Source: Streptomyces hawaiiensis | GTDB lineage: Bacteria > Actinomycetota > Actinomycetes > Streptomycetales > Streptomycetaceae | NCBI RefSeq assembly: GCF_004803895.1 | Contig: NZ_CP021978.1 | Location: forward strand, 5,890,001 to 5,954,000 | Reading direction: 5' to 3' | DNA: 64,000 nucleotides | Shown here: positions 9,009 to 16,720 of the stretch, piece after piece | Numbering within the stretch: the stretch's first letter is position 1 | Layout of the letters: the number at the start of each line of letters is the position of its first letter | The notes under the pieces: model-generated | Seen by the model: only the letters and a program-made list of their open reading frames with translations | Database searches by the model: none | What the model was told of the DNA's origin: nothing | Made by a program: the position numbers and the translations under genes

Positions 9009-9636
9009 CGTCGCTCACGGCGTTGCTGGTTCATCCCCGTTCGTCCAGCCCGGCGAGAGCATGCACGCCTGGGAGACGGACCGCACCCGCGCCCCGATCG
9101 CCACGAAGATCGTGGTGGCGGGCGGCTTCGGCGTGGGCAAGACCACGCTGGTCACCGCCGTCTCGGAGATCACGCCCCTGCAGACCGAGGCGCTGATGAC
9201 CGAGGCGAGTGAGGCGACCGACGACCTCACCGCCACGCCGGGCAAGACCACCACCACCGTCGCCATGGACTTCGGGCGCCTCACGCTCGACGACGACCTG
9301 GTGCTCTACCTGTTCGGCACGCCGGGCCAGCAGCGGTTCTGGTTCATGTGGGACGACATCGTGCGCGGCGCGATCGGCGCCGTCGTCCTGGCCGACACCC
9401 GCCGTCTGAAGGACTGCTTCCCGGTCCTGGACTACTTCGAGAGCTCCGGGCTGCCGTACGTGGTCGCGGTCAACCACTTCGACGGCAGCGAGCTGTTCGA
9501 GCCGGAGGACGTGCGGGAGGCCCTGACCATCCCGCGACACATACCTGTCATGATCATGGACGCGCGTCGCCGGATCTCCGTGATCGAGACCCTCCTGGCC
9601 CTCGTGGGCCACGCGCTCGACGAAACCCCCGAGTAG
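8989..9636 (+). CDS. cvnD: CvnD, small GTP-binding protein
   Basis: A 215-residue Ras-like GTPase starting at GTG 8989 and overlapping cvnC by 20 bases. The P-loop GGFGVGKT lies at about 45-52, the switch II region is LFGTPGQQRFWFMW, and the base-recognition motif is the divergent NHFD in place of NKxD, as is usual for CvnD. It has the standard PGQ with glutamine, so GTPase activity is plausible. It completes the CvnA-D cassette thought to form a membrane-associated complex. Confidence 0.94.
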   Translation: MDSVVSDVAHGVAGSSPFVQPGESMHAWETDRTRAPIATKIVVAGGFGVGKTTLVTAVSEITPLQTEALMTEASEATDDLTATPGKTTTTVAMDFGRLTLDDDLVLYLFGTPGQQRFWFMWDDIVRGAIGAVVLADTRRLKDCFPVLDYFESSGLPYVVAVNHFDGSELFEPEDVREALTIPRHIPVMIMDARRRISVIETLLALVGHALDETPE

Positions 9637-9649
9637 AGGACAGCCCCGC

Positions 9650-10912
9650 ATGCGGAAGATACTCGTCGTCGGAGCCGGTCAGTCCGGGCTCCAGATCGCT
9701 CTCGGCCTCCAGTCACAGGGGTACGAGGTCACCCTGATGTCCAACCGGACGGCGGACGAGATCCGCACCGGCCGGGTCATGTCGACGCAGTGCATGTTCC
9801 ACACGGCCCTGCAGCACGAGCGCGATCTCCAGCTGAACTTCTGGGAGTCCCAGGCCCCGAAGATCGAAGGACTCGGCGTCTCGGTCGCCGCCCCCGGCTC
9901 CTGGGCCGAAGGCCCCTCCGCCCGCGCCATCGACTGGCTGGGCAGGCTCGACGGATACGCCCAGTCGGTCGACCAGCGCGTGAAGATGGCCGGCTGGATG
10001 GAGACGTTCGCCCAGCGCGGTGGCCAGCTCGTCATCCACGGCGCGGCCGTCGGCGACCTCGACTACTTCTCCCGCACCTACGACCTGGTGCTCGTCGCGG
10101 CCGGCAAGGGCGAGCTGGTCCAGATGTTCGGCCGCGACGCGGAGCGCTCCCCCTACAGCGAGCCGCAGCGCGCGCTGGCCGTGACGTACGTCCACGGCCT
10201 GGGCCCGCGCCCCGAGCACCCCGGCACCGAAGGGGTCCGCTGCAACCTCGTGCCGGGCGTCGGCGAACTGTTCGTCATGCCCACCCTGACCACCTCCGGC
10301 CGCGCCGACATCCTGTTCTGGGAGGGCATACCCGGCGGCCCGCTCGACGCCTTCAACGGTGTCAAGGACCCCGCGGAGCACCTCTCCCTGACCCTGGAAC
10401 TCATGGAGCGGTACGTCCCCTGGGAGTACGCGCGGGCCACCAAGGTCGAACTGACCGACGCCGGCGGCACGCTGGCCGGCCGCTACGCCCCCACCGTCCG
10501 CAACCCGATCGGCCGCCTCCCCGGCGGTGGACTCGTGCTGGGCGTGGCGGACGTCGTCGTGGCCAACGACCCGATCACCGGGCAGGGCTCCAACTCGGCG
10601 TCCAAGTGCGCCGCCGCGTACCTCGCCTCGATCGTCGAGCACGGCGACAAGCCGTTCGACGAGGAGTGGATGCGCGCCACCTTCGACCGCTACTGGAACA
10701 CCGCGCAGCACGTCACCAAGTGGACCAACGCGATGCTCGCGCCGCCGCCGGAGCACATCCTGAACCTCATCGGTGCCGCCGGTGAGATCCAGCCGGTCGC
10801 CGACCGGTTCGCCAACGGCTTCAACGACCCGGCCGACTTCGAGAACTACTTCTACGACCCGGACAAGGCGCAGGCCTACCTGGTCGAGGTCTCCGGCGCG
10901 GGCGCCGCGTAA
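9650..10912 (+). CDS. Styrene-monooxygenase-like FAD-dependent oxidoreductase
   Basis: A 420-residue flavoprotein. The dinucleotide-binding motif GAGQSGLQIALGL is at residues 8-20, and a GD-type strand (VVVANDPITGQGSN) lies near 300, as in StyA-like group E flavin monooxygenases. Such enzymes use FADH2 from a partner reductase; none is encoded nearby. It follows cvnD by only 13 bases, so it probably belongs to the conservon transcript. Some conservons carry cytochrome P450 genes in this place, so a redox enzyme fits. Its last 37 bases overlap the convergent NlpC/P60 gene. Confidence 0.85.
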   Translation: MRKILVVGAGQSGLQIALGLQSQGYEVTLMSNRTADEIRTGRVMSTQCMFHTALQHERDLQLNFWESQAPKIEGLGVSVAAPGSWAEGPSARAIDWLGRLDGYAQSVDQRVKMAGWMETFAQRGGQLVIHGAAVGDLDYFSRTYDLVLVAAGKGELVQMFGRDAERSPYSEPQRALAVTYVHGLGPRPEHPGTEGVRCNLVPGVGELFVMPTLTTSGRADILFWEGIPGGPLDAFNGVKDPAEHLSLTLELMERYVPWEYARATKVELTDAGGTLAGRYAPTVRNPIGRLPGGGLVLGVADVVVANDPITGQGSNSASKCAAAYLASIVEHGDKPFDEEWMRATFDRYWNTAQHVTKWTNAMLAPPPEHILNLIGAAGEIQPVADRFANGFNDPADFENYFYDPDKAQAYLVEVSGAGAA

Positions 10913-12072
10913 CCCTCGTAGCCCTCGTCCGACCCGTCCGTGGCGCCCTCGGGGAGCTCCGGCGGCTCGTAACGCCGCAGGGGCTTCCCCGTGGGGTCCG
11001 GGCGTACGGCGCCCAGGACCGGGTTGGCCGCGATCGGTGACACCTTCACCTTCGCGCCCGGACGGGGTGCCTGGACGACCATGCCGTCGCCGAGGTACAG
11101 CGCGACGTGCGTGGCCTTCGGGAAGTACACGACCAGGTCGCCCGGGCGCAGCTCGTCCAGCGGGATCCGCTCCAGCCGCTTCCACTGCTCCTGGCTGGTC
11201 CGGGGGATGGGCGTCCCCGCCTCGGCCCAGGCCTGCGAGGTCAGCCCCGAGCAGTCGTACGTCCTCGGGCCCTCCGTGCCCCACTCGTACGGCTTGCCGA
11301 GCTGCCGTACGGCGTAGCGCACGGCCCGGTCGCCCTCGGCCGAGGGGGCGCGGACGCTGCTGGTGCTTCCCTTGCTCTCGTCGGTGCCGCTGCTGTGTTC
11401 GCTGCCGAGCGCGCCGGATGCCATGAACTTCTTCTGCGCCTTCGTGATGCCGTTCTGCTCGAACTCGGCGAGGTCGGTGAGCTGGTCGCGGCTGAGGGAG
11501 GCGAGCAGTTCCTCGACGTCGTGCAGGCGGGCGCGGACCTCGTCCCGTTCCTTCTTGCGCCGCTCGGTGAGGGCGAGCCGCCGGTCGAGGGCCGTGCGGG
11601 CCTTGCGGGCCAGCTCGTGGGCCTTGCGCTCGTTGCCGGTCAGCCGGCCGATGGTGTCGGCCCGCTCCTGTGCGAGCCGTCCGATCACATGGCCCTGCTC
11701 GATGGCGTGCTGCGGGTCGCGGGCCAGGAGCAGGCGTACGTACGGGGAGATGTCGGTGCTGCTCTGGTACTGCTGCCGGGCCAGCCGGCCGGCCGCGCCC
11801 CGGCTGTCGTGCAGGGAGAGCCGGGCGCGCGCGAGGGCGCGGTCCAGGCGGTCGGTCTCGGCGCGCTGCTTCTTCAGCTTCTCCTCGGTGGCGTTGTAGG
11901 CCTCGGTGGCCTCCTCGGCCTTCCTGTACAGCTCCTGAAGATCTGTCAGGAGGTCGGCCACGTTGTGCTGTTCCGTTTCCGGCTCGGGAACGGCCGTGGC
12001 CGGGGCGGGCACCAGGACGGTTCCGGCCGCCGTCGCCGCGATGCAGACCAGACGCAGAAGCTTTCCTGACAC
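10876..12072 (-). CDS. Secreted NlpC/P60 peptidoglycan hydrolase
   Basis: A 398-residue secreted protein. The signal peptide (LLRLVCIAATAAGTVLV, ending near ATA) is followed by long coiled-coil helices at about 35-210, a linker, and a C-terminal NlpC/P60 domain with catalytic cysteine in YDCSGLTSQAW and histidine in ATHVALYLGDG. This is the RipA-like architecture of Streptomyces D,L-endopeptidases that cut peptide stems in the wall; the coiled coil probably controls access. Convergent with the monooxygenase gene and overlapping its 3' end. No ydaO-type c-di-AMP riboswitch was recognisable in the 106-base upstream gap. Confidence 0.92.
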   Translation of the reverse strand: MSGKLLRLVCIAATAAGTVLVPAPATAVPEPETEQHNVADLLTDLQELYRKAEEATEAYNATEEKLKKQRAETDRLDRALARARLSLHDSRGAAGRLARQQYQSSTDISPYVRLLLARDPQHAIEQGHVIGRLAQERADTIGRLTGNERKAHELARKARTALDRRLALTERRKKERDEVRARLHDVEELLASLSRDQLTDLAEFEQNGITKAQKKFMASGALGSEHSSGTDESKGSTSSVRAPSAEGDRAVRYAVRQLGKPYEWGTEGPRTYDCSGLTSQAWAEAGTPIPRTSQEQWKRLERIPLDELRPGDLVVYFPKATHVALYLGDGMVVQAPRPGAKVKVSPIAANPVLGAVRPDPTGKPLRRYEPPELPEGATDGSDEGYEGYAAPAPETSTR

Positions 12073-12178
12073 GCCATCACCTCCGTTGCGGGGGCGGCGT
12101 GGTGCCGCCGGACATCGTGAGGATCAGGCGTGTGCGGGCGGTGCGCGCGGTGGGTGTGCGCGGTTCGGCGCAACGGGG

Positions 12179-12520
12179 TCACCCGTCGGCGTCGTCCGGC
12201 TTGCCGGGCGGCGTGGCGTCTGGCCTGCCGGGGGGTGGGACGTCCGGCTTCGACCAGGGCCAGTTGAGCCGGCGGGGCGGGACGCCCTCCGGGGCGTACG
12301 CGTACTTCCAGCGGTCGGTCAGGCCGACCTTGCCCGGCCCGCGGGGGACGCGGCGGTAGACGAGCACGGTGTCCGGCCCGCCGTCGGGGTCCGGGACGGG
12401 GATGCGGTACGTCTTGGGCGGGTGGCCGGTGATGCCGAGGAGGACCGGCAGGACTCTGCCGTCCATGGGGCCGCCTTCGAAGGGGGTGTCTTCGCTCTTC
12501 ACGGAATCAGTGTCAGACAT
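12179..12520 (-). CDS. Small conserved hypothetical protein
   Basis: A 113-residue protein (MSDTDSVKSED...), hydrophilic, with a central RIPVPDPDGG/VYRRVPRG segment and a proline-rich tail. I do not recognise a functional family. Its ATG overlaps the stop of the upstream TetR gene (ATGTCTGA), so the two are translationally coupled and probably co-regulated. Confidence 0.65.
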   Translation of the reverse strand: MSDTDSVKSEDTPFEGGPMDGRVLPVLLGITGHPPKTYRIPVPDPDGGPDTVLVYRRVPRGPGKVGLTDRWKYAYAPEGVPPRRLNWPWSKPDVPPPGRPDATPPGKPDDADG

Positions 12521-13166
12521 CCTCGGCGAGCGCCTGGACCAGGGCGTCGGTCTGCGGGTCGCGACGGGCGGTCACAGTGAGCATCGCCACGAACTGCTCG
12601 ACGAGCCAGTCGCGCAGTTCCCCGGCGGGGGGCTGCTTGTCCTCGTCGAGCCAGATGAGCGACGACGCCTCCACTGCGGTGATCCACATACGGACGGTCA
12701 TGCGCAGGCCGGGGCCGGGGCCGGTGGCGCCCAGGTGGTTGAGGATGTGCTCGGCGGCGACGCGGCGGACGCCGTCGACGATGGCGGTGGTGCGCGATGT
12801 CCCGACGACGCTGCCGCCCTGGAGGAGGGCGCTGAAACCGGTGTCGTGCTCGTCGACGAAGGTGAGGTAGCGGTCGAGGGCGCGGGACAGGCGGGGGAGG
12901 AGGGGGCCTTCGCGGGGTTCGTCGAAGCAGTGCTGGAGCTCGTCGGCGGCGGAGCGCAGGGCGGCCTCGTAGAGCTGCTGCTTGCCGCCCGGGAAGTACC
13001 GGTACACCAGCGGCCGCGAAACTCCGGCCGCCTCCGCCACGTCGTCGAGGGACACCTCCTCCGGGGCGCGGTGGGCGAAGAGGTTCAGCGCGGACGTCAG
13101 CAGCTGACTGCGACGTTCCTCGACGCTGAGTCGCCGGTAGGCGGGGGTGGGGGCGGATGGTGTCAT
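12513..13166 (-). CDS. TetR-family transcriptional regulator
   Basis: A 217-residue regulator. The N-terminal helix-turn-helix runs from RRSQLLTSALNLF to VSLDDVAEAAGVSRPLVYRYF, which is a textbook TetR signature, followed by a C-terminal ligand-binding domain with SALLQGGS and MWITAVEASSLIW. I start at ATG 13166 (MTPSAPTPAYRRLS). The frame stays open far upstream into the decayed transposase, so a fused longer product cannot be excluded by stop codons alone. It overlaps the downstream small gene by eight bases. Confidence 0.88.
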   Translation of the reverse strand: MTPSAPTPAYRRLSVEERRSQLLTSALNLFAHRAPEEVSLDDVAEAAGVSRPLVYRYFPGGKQQLYEAALRSAADELQHCFDEPREGPLLPRLSRALDRYLTFVDEHDTGFSALLQGGSVVGTSRTTAIVDGVRRVAAEHILNHLGATGPGPGLRMTVRMWITAVEASSLIWLDEDKQPPAGELRDWLVEQFVAMLTVTARRDPQTDALVQALAEDV

Positions 13167-13927
13167 GCCTCGCAGCTTGACGTGCTCCCTGGCCTGAAGT
13201 CCAGACATTCCGGCTTGGGTCGGCTGACCCTTCCGGGGGCTTCCTGCTTCCCCGCGCTGTGCGGGCACGTGTGCCCGTCTTACCGGCGCTCCACAGGCGT
13301 TTTGCGTCTCCGCCCGTCCGGCGGCGACGATACGGCGTCCCTCGAAGAGGACGTTGCGGGCTGCGTTGTGGTCACGGTCGTGCACGGTGCCGCACCCGCT
13401 GCACGTCCACTGCCGGACGTGCAGCGGCTTGGGACCGTCCCGAAAGCCGCAGACCGAGCAGACCTGGGAGGACGGGAACGCCCGGCCCACTTCGGCGAAG
13501 GTGCGGCCGTGCTTGACCGCCTTGTACTCCAGCATGCCGACGAACGGCGGACCATCCCGCGTCGTGCACCGACTGGGCGAGCCGGGTCCGGCCGAGACCG
13601 GCCACCGCGAGGTCTTCCACATACACCGCTTGGTTGTCGCGGATGATCTGTGGGGAAACCTAGTGGTGGAAGTCCCGCCGCCGGTTCGCCACCCTGGCGT
13701 GCGACCTTGATGCGGCCCTTGGCCCGGTTCCTCGATCCCCTGACCTTGCGCGACAGCTCCCGCCCAAGTCGCGTGCGTTTCATCTCGGCCCGGCGCATAC
13801 CGATCACCGTACGGACGCCTCGCGACCGCTCGCGGCGAAAGATCACATCCAACCGGAATTGCACACAATGTGAGCAAATGCGTTCGAGGACTTCGAGGTG
13901 AGTCTCTCCATCGCGTCGGGCAGCCAC
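13167..13927 (-). mobile_element. Decayed IS200/IS605-family element (tnpB remnant, possible tnpA trace)
   Basis: Reading backwards from about 13,927, transposase pieces appear in three frames. A short stretch (THLEVLERICS) may be a TnpA trace. Next come TnpB LSRKVRGSRNRAKGRIKVA near 13,700, then VYVEDLAVAGLGRTRLAQSV near 13,600, then the zinc-finger end with CSVCG and CSGCGTVHDRDHNAARNV near 13,400. At least two frameshifts and a large N-terminal deletion make it non-functional; the RuvC aspartate region of TnpB is missing. The last segment is in frame with the TetR gene. Confidence 0.85.
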
Positions 13928-13968
13928 TCAGTAGTCACCCTGCACGGACATGACGGAGTCGGGGGCAT

Positions 13969-14907
13969 CTACGCCAGCAGCCCCGACGACTTCCACAGGC
14001 GGCGTCCGACACCCCGCAGCACCCCGATGTCGTCGAGGAAGTCGGTCAGGCGCTTGGAGCCGTTCTGCATGACCTCCCGGCGGTGGCCGCTCGCCCGTGC
14101 CTGGGCGAGGGCCTCGCGCTTGTCGAGGCCCACGTTCGTGTAGACGTCGGGGTTCACGAACGCCACCGAGAAGACCCGGGCGAACTCGCCGGAGGTGATG
14201 CGGGTGAACTCCTGGGACCACTTGGGGGCCGTCACCATCTGGCGGCGGAGTTCCTCGCGGGCGTAGCGGACGTGGCGGGCCTCCTCCACGACGTGGATGC
14301 GGGTGACGCCCCGGACCAGGGTCTGGACACGCTTGTCGGGGAACGTCAGCCGCTGCATCCAGTCCAGGACCTCCTCGCCCAGCAGGGTCGCCGTGAAGGA
14401 ACCCGGCGTGGTGGAGATGGTCTTGAACAGGCGGCCCAGCTGCTGGTGCGCGCGGCTGACCGGGTACCAGGGCGTGTCGCCCTGGGCTATCAGCCGGGCG
14501 AACATCTTGGAGTGCCGGCACTCGTCCTCGATCTCGGTGAGCGCGTACCGGACGTGCGCGCTCGTGGCCGCCTTGTCGTAGATGTGCCGGACCAGCAGCT
14601 GCATCAGGATGATCTCGAACCAGATGCCCAGGGAGGCCAGGGCCGCGGCCTCGTGCTGGGAGAGGAGGATGCGCTGTTCCTCGCCCATGCGTTTCCAGAG
14701 CGGGGTGTCGTAGAGCGACACCAGCTCCGGGGGCCAGAACCACTTGCCCTCCTCGAAGGGCGCGTCCCAGTCCAGCTCCTTGTCGGGATCGAAGGAGTGC
14801 TTGGCGGAGGAGTCGAGCAGCCGTTGGGCCACCTGCTCCCGGTCCTTCAGCAGGCCGAGGGCATCGCGCAGGCCGTCGAGCGCGTCGGCTTCCGTCAGGG
14901 TCGTCAT
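13969..14907 (-). CDS. AurF-like di-iron oxygenase
   Basis: A 312-residue helical di-iron protein of the AurF/p-aminobenzoate N-oxygenase family. Likely ligands are in LSQHEAAALASLGIWFE, the IEDECRHSKMF motif, the LLGEEVLD helix and the VVEEARHVRYA motif, giving the paired E and ExxH sites. AurF enzymes oxidise arylamines to nitro groups, but the substrate here cannot be told. I start at ATG 14907, which follows GAGGTGGGCAGCC. It is divergent from a second di-iron protein. Confidence 0.85.
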   Translation of the reverse strand: MTTLTEADALDGLRDALGLLKDREQVAQRLLDSSAKHSFDPDKELDWDAPFEEGKWFWPPELVSLYDTPLWKRMGEEQRILLSQHEAAALASLGIWFEIILMQLLVRHIYDKAATSAHVRYALTEIEDECRHSKMFARLIAQGDTPWYPVSRAHQQLGRLFKTISTTPGSFTATLLGEEVLDWMQRLTFPDKRVQTLVRGVTRIHVVEEARHVRYAREELRRQMVTAPKWSQEFTRITSGEFARVFSVAFVNPDVYTNVGLDKREALAQARASGHRREVMQNGSKRLTDFLDDIGVLRGVGRRLWKSSGLLA

Positions 14908-14946
14908 GGCTGCCCACCTCGTTGTGCACACGTCACTGTTCCCCTT

Positions 14947-14975
14947 ATGAGACTGCCTGTCAGCAAGCTCGTCAA
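14947..14975 (-). promoter_or_regulatory. Candidate promoter of the AurF-like gene
   Basis: On the reverse strand a -35 TTGACG (14975-14970) and a -10 TCTCAT (14952-14947) are separated by 17 bases, about 40 bases before the start codon. The spacing suits a vegetative sigma factor, though the -10 is imperfect. Confidence 0.45.
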
Positions 14976-15028
14976 TCCCCTGCGCGCTACTTGTTGACCC
15001 GGTGTCTACCTCGTGTGAGCCTGCGGGC

Positions 15029-16141
15029 ATGCCGACCTTCGACCTGTACGCCAAGGAACCGGAAGAGTCCGTCCGGCAGGTGCCGGCGAGCGGCGCGGCC
15101 CGTTTCAACTGGGAGTACGACGACGGGCGCGAACGTCTCCTGGCCCTCTACCAGAAGGGCAAGGACAAGCAGTGGGACGGCCAGAAGCGCATCGACTGGG
15201 AGCTGGAGGTGGATCCGTGCGATCCGCTCGGCACCCCGGACGAGGCGATGTCCCTCTACGGGACCAGGCACTGGGCGAAGCTGACGGACAAGGACAGGGG
15301 CGATCTGCGGCGGCACTACGCCTCCTGGCAGTTCAGCCAGTTCCTGCACGGCGAGCAGGGCGCGATGATCTGTGCCGCGCGGATCGTGGAGTCGGTCCCC
15401 GACCTGGACGCGAAGTTCTACTCCGCGACCCAGACCATGGACGAGGCCCGGCACGCCGAGATCTACGGCCGCTTCCTGCACGAGAAGATCGGGATGCTGT
15501 ACCCGATCAACGACAACCTCCAGTCCCTGCTGGACGACACGCTGCGCGACTCCCGCTGGGACATGCCGTACCTGGGCATGCAGGTGCTGATCGAGGGCCT
15601 CGCGCTGGCCGCCTTCGGCATGATCAGGGACACGACCGACAAGCCGCTGCCGAAGCAGATCCTCGCCTACGTCATGCAGGACGAGGCCCGGCACGTGGCC
15701 TTCGGGCGGATGGCCCTGCGCGACTACTACCGGCAGCTCACGGACGCCGAGCTGAGGGAGCGCGAGGAGTTCGTCATCGAGGGCTGCTACCTCATGCGCG
15801 ACCGGCTGCGGGGCGTGGAGGTCCTGGAGAACTTCGGCATCCCCAAAGCCGAGGCGGAGGAGTACAGCGAGCAGTCCGAGTTCCTCACCCTGTTCCGCAA
15901 GCTCCTGTTCAGCCGCATCGTGCCCTGCGTCAAGGACATCGGCCTGTGGGGCGAGCGCCTCCAGCAGGCCTACGTCGACATGGGCGTCCTGGAGATGGGC
16001 GACTCCAGCCTGGACCTGCTGATGTCCCAGGACGAGGAGATCGCCGAGAAGCTTGACGCCGAACGCTTCGCGGTGGAGGAGAAGGAGCGGGTCGCCGAGG
16101 TGCGGGGGGCGATCGACGCGGGGCGGCGGGCGGTCGAGTGA
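15029..16141 (+). CDS. Ferritin-like di-iron protein
   Basis: A 370-residue ferritin-like protein. Two DEARH motifs (TMDEARHAEIYG and QDEARHVAFG), each paired with an upstream glutamate (HGEQGAM and LIEGLAL), make a complete di-iron site. The family belongs to the R2-like/ferritin-like superfamily; members may be oxygenases or oxidases, and the substrate is unknown. I start at ATG 15029; a GTG at 15002 is in frame, and neither has a strong ribosome binding site. It is divergent from the AurF-like gene across about 120 bases, suggesting shared control. Confidence 0.83.
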   Translation: MPTFDLYAKEPEESVRQVPASGAARFNWEYDDGRERLLALYQKGKDKQWDGQKRIDWELEVDPCDPLGTPDEAMSLYGTRHWAKLTDKDRGDLRRHYASWQFSQFLHGEQGAMICAARIVESVPDLDAKFYSATQTMDEARHAEIYGRFLHEKIGMLYPINDNLQSLLDDTLRDSRWDMPYLGMQVLIEGLALAAFGMIRDTTDKPLPKQILAYVMQDEARHVAFGRMALRDYYRQLTDAELREREEFVIEGCYLMRDRLRGVEVLENFGIPKAEAEEYSEQSEFLTLFRKLLFSRIVPCVKDIGLWGERLQQAYVDMGVLEMGDSSLDLLMSQDEEIAEKLDAERFAVEEKERVAEVRGAIDAGRRAVE

Positions 16142-16148
16142 GCGCCCG

Positions 16149-16658
16149 TCAGAGCGCGCAGCCCAGTCCCTGAGGCACCTCGCCGATCAGCGGTGTCGCC
16201 CCCTGGGGCGGGAACGACGTCCGCAGGGTGAAGGCGTACGGCGTCGGGCCGTGGGTGCGGATGTGCAGGAGGCGGGATTCCGCCTCGGCCACGGTCGGGC
16301 GGTGACCGGCCGGCACCCACCACAGGGTGACCATGGCCTCCTCCACGCGCTCGAACCACTCGCGGCGGCGGGCGAGCATCTCCCGGTGCCTGCCCTGGTA
16401 CATGTACGCCGTCAGTGAGTCGGTATCACGCCACACCGACATGTTGAGGATCAGCCAGGAGTCGCCGAAGACGGACACGTCCGTGGCGTTGCCGGTGTCG
16501 CTCTGCAGGCGCCAGACGAAACCGTCGGCCGCGTCGGCGTCGGCGTTCACCGGGTCCAGGCTGTCGACGAAGTCCTTCAACTGCGGGGAGTCCAACGGGG
16601 CCTTCAGGCGGGCGATGTTGACCTCGGCGAGTTCGTACGCGGCGGCAGGATCAGTCAT
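16149..16658 (-). CDS. DUF3291-family protein
   Basis: A 169-residue protein with an ABM-like alpha/beta fold typical of DUF3291 (YELAEVNIARLKAPL at the start, then VSVFGDSWLILNMSVW and the WWVPAGHRPTVAEA motif). Family members are small, often stand-alone and of unknown function, sometimes compared with monooxygenase-like domains. Start chosen at ATG 16658; no ribosome binding site is obvious, so a leaderless transcript is possible. Confidence 0.75.
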   Translation of the reverse strand: MTDPAAAYELAEVNIARLKAPLDSPQLKDFVDSLDPVNADADAADGFVWRLQSDTGNATDVSVFGDSWLILNMSVWRDTDSLTAYMYQGRHREMLARRREWFERVEEAMVTLWWVPAGHRPTVAEAESRLLHIRTHGPTPYAFTLRTSFPPQGATPLIGEVPQGLGCAL

Positions 16659-16720
16659 GGACCGAACGTTAGGTCGGGTGTTTCCGGCGCGGTAGACCCG
16701 TCTCATCAACTGGGCATCTC

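Noticed and set aside
12073..12178. A c-di-AMP (ydaO) riboswitch upstream of the NlpC/P60 gene, as found for some Streptomyces wall hydrolases
   Set aside because: The gap is only 106 bases and I saw none of the conserved ydaO sequence blocks.
13167..13927. An active TnpB nuclease with its guide RNA
   Set aside because: The frame is broken at least twice and the N-terminal and first catalytic regions are deleted; no intact element ends were seen.
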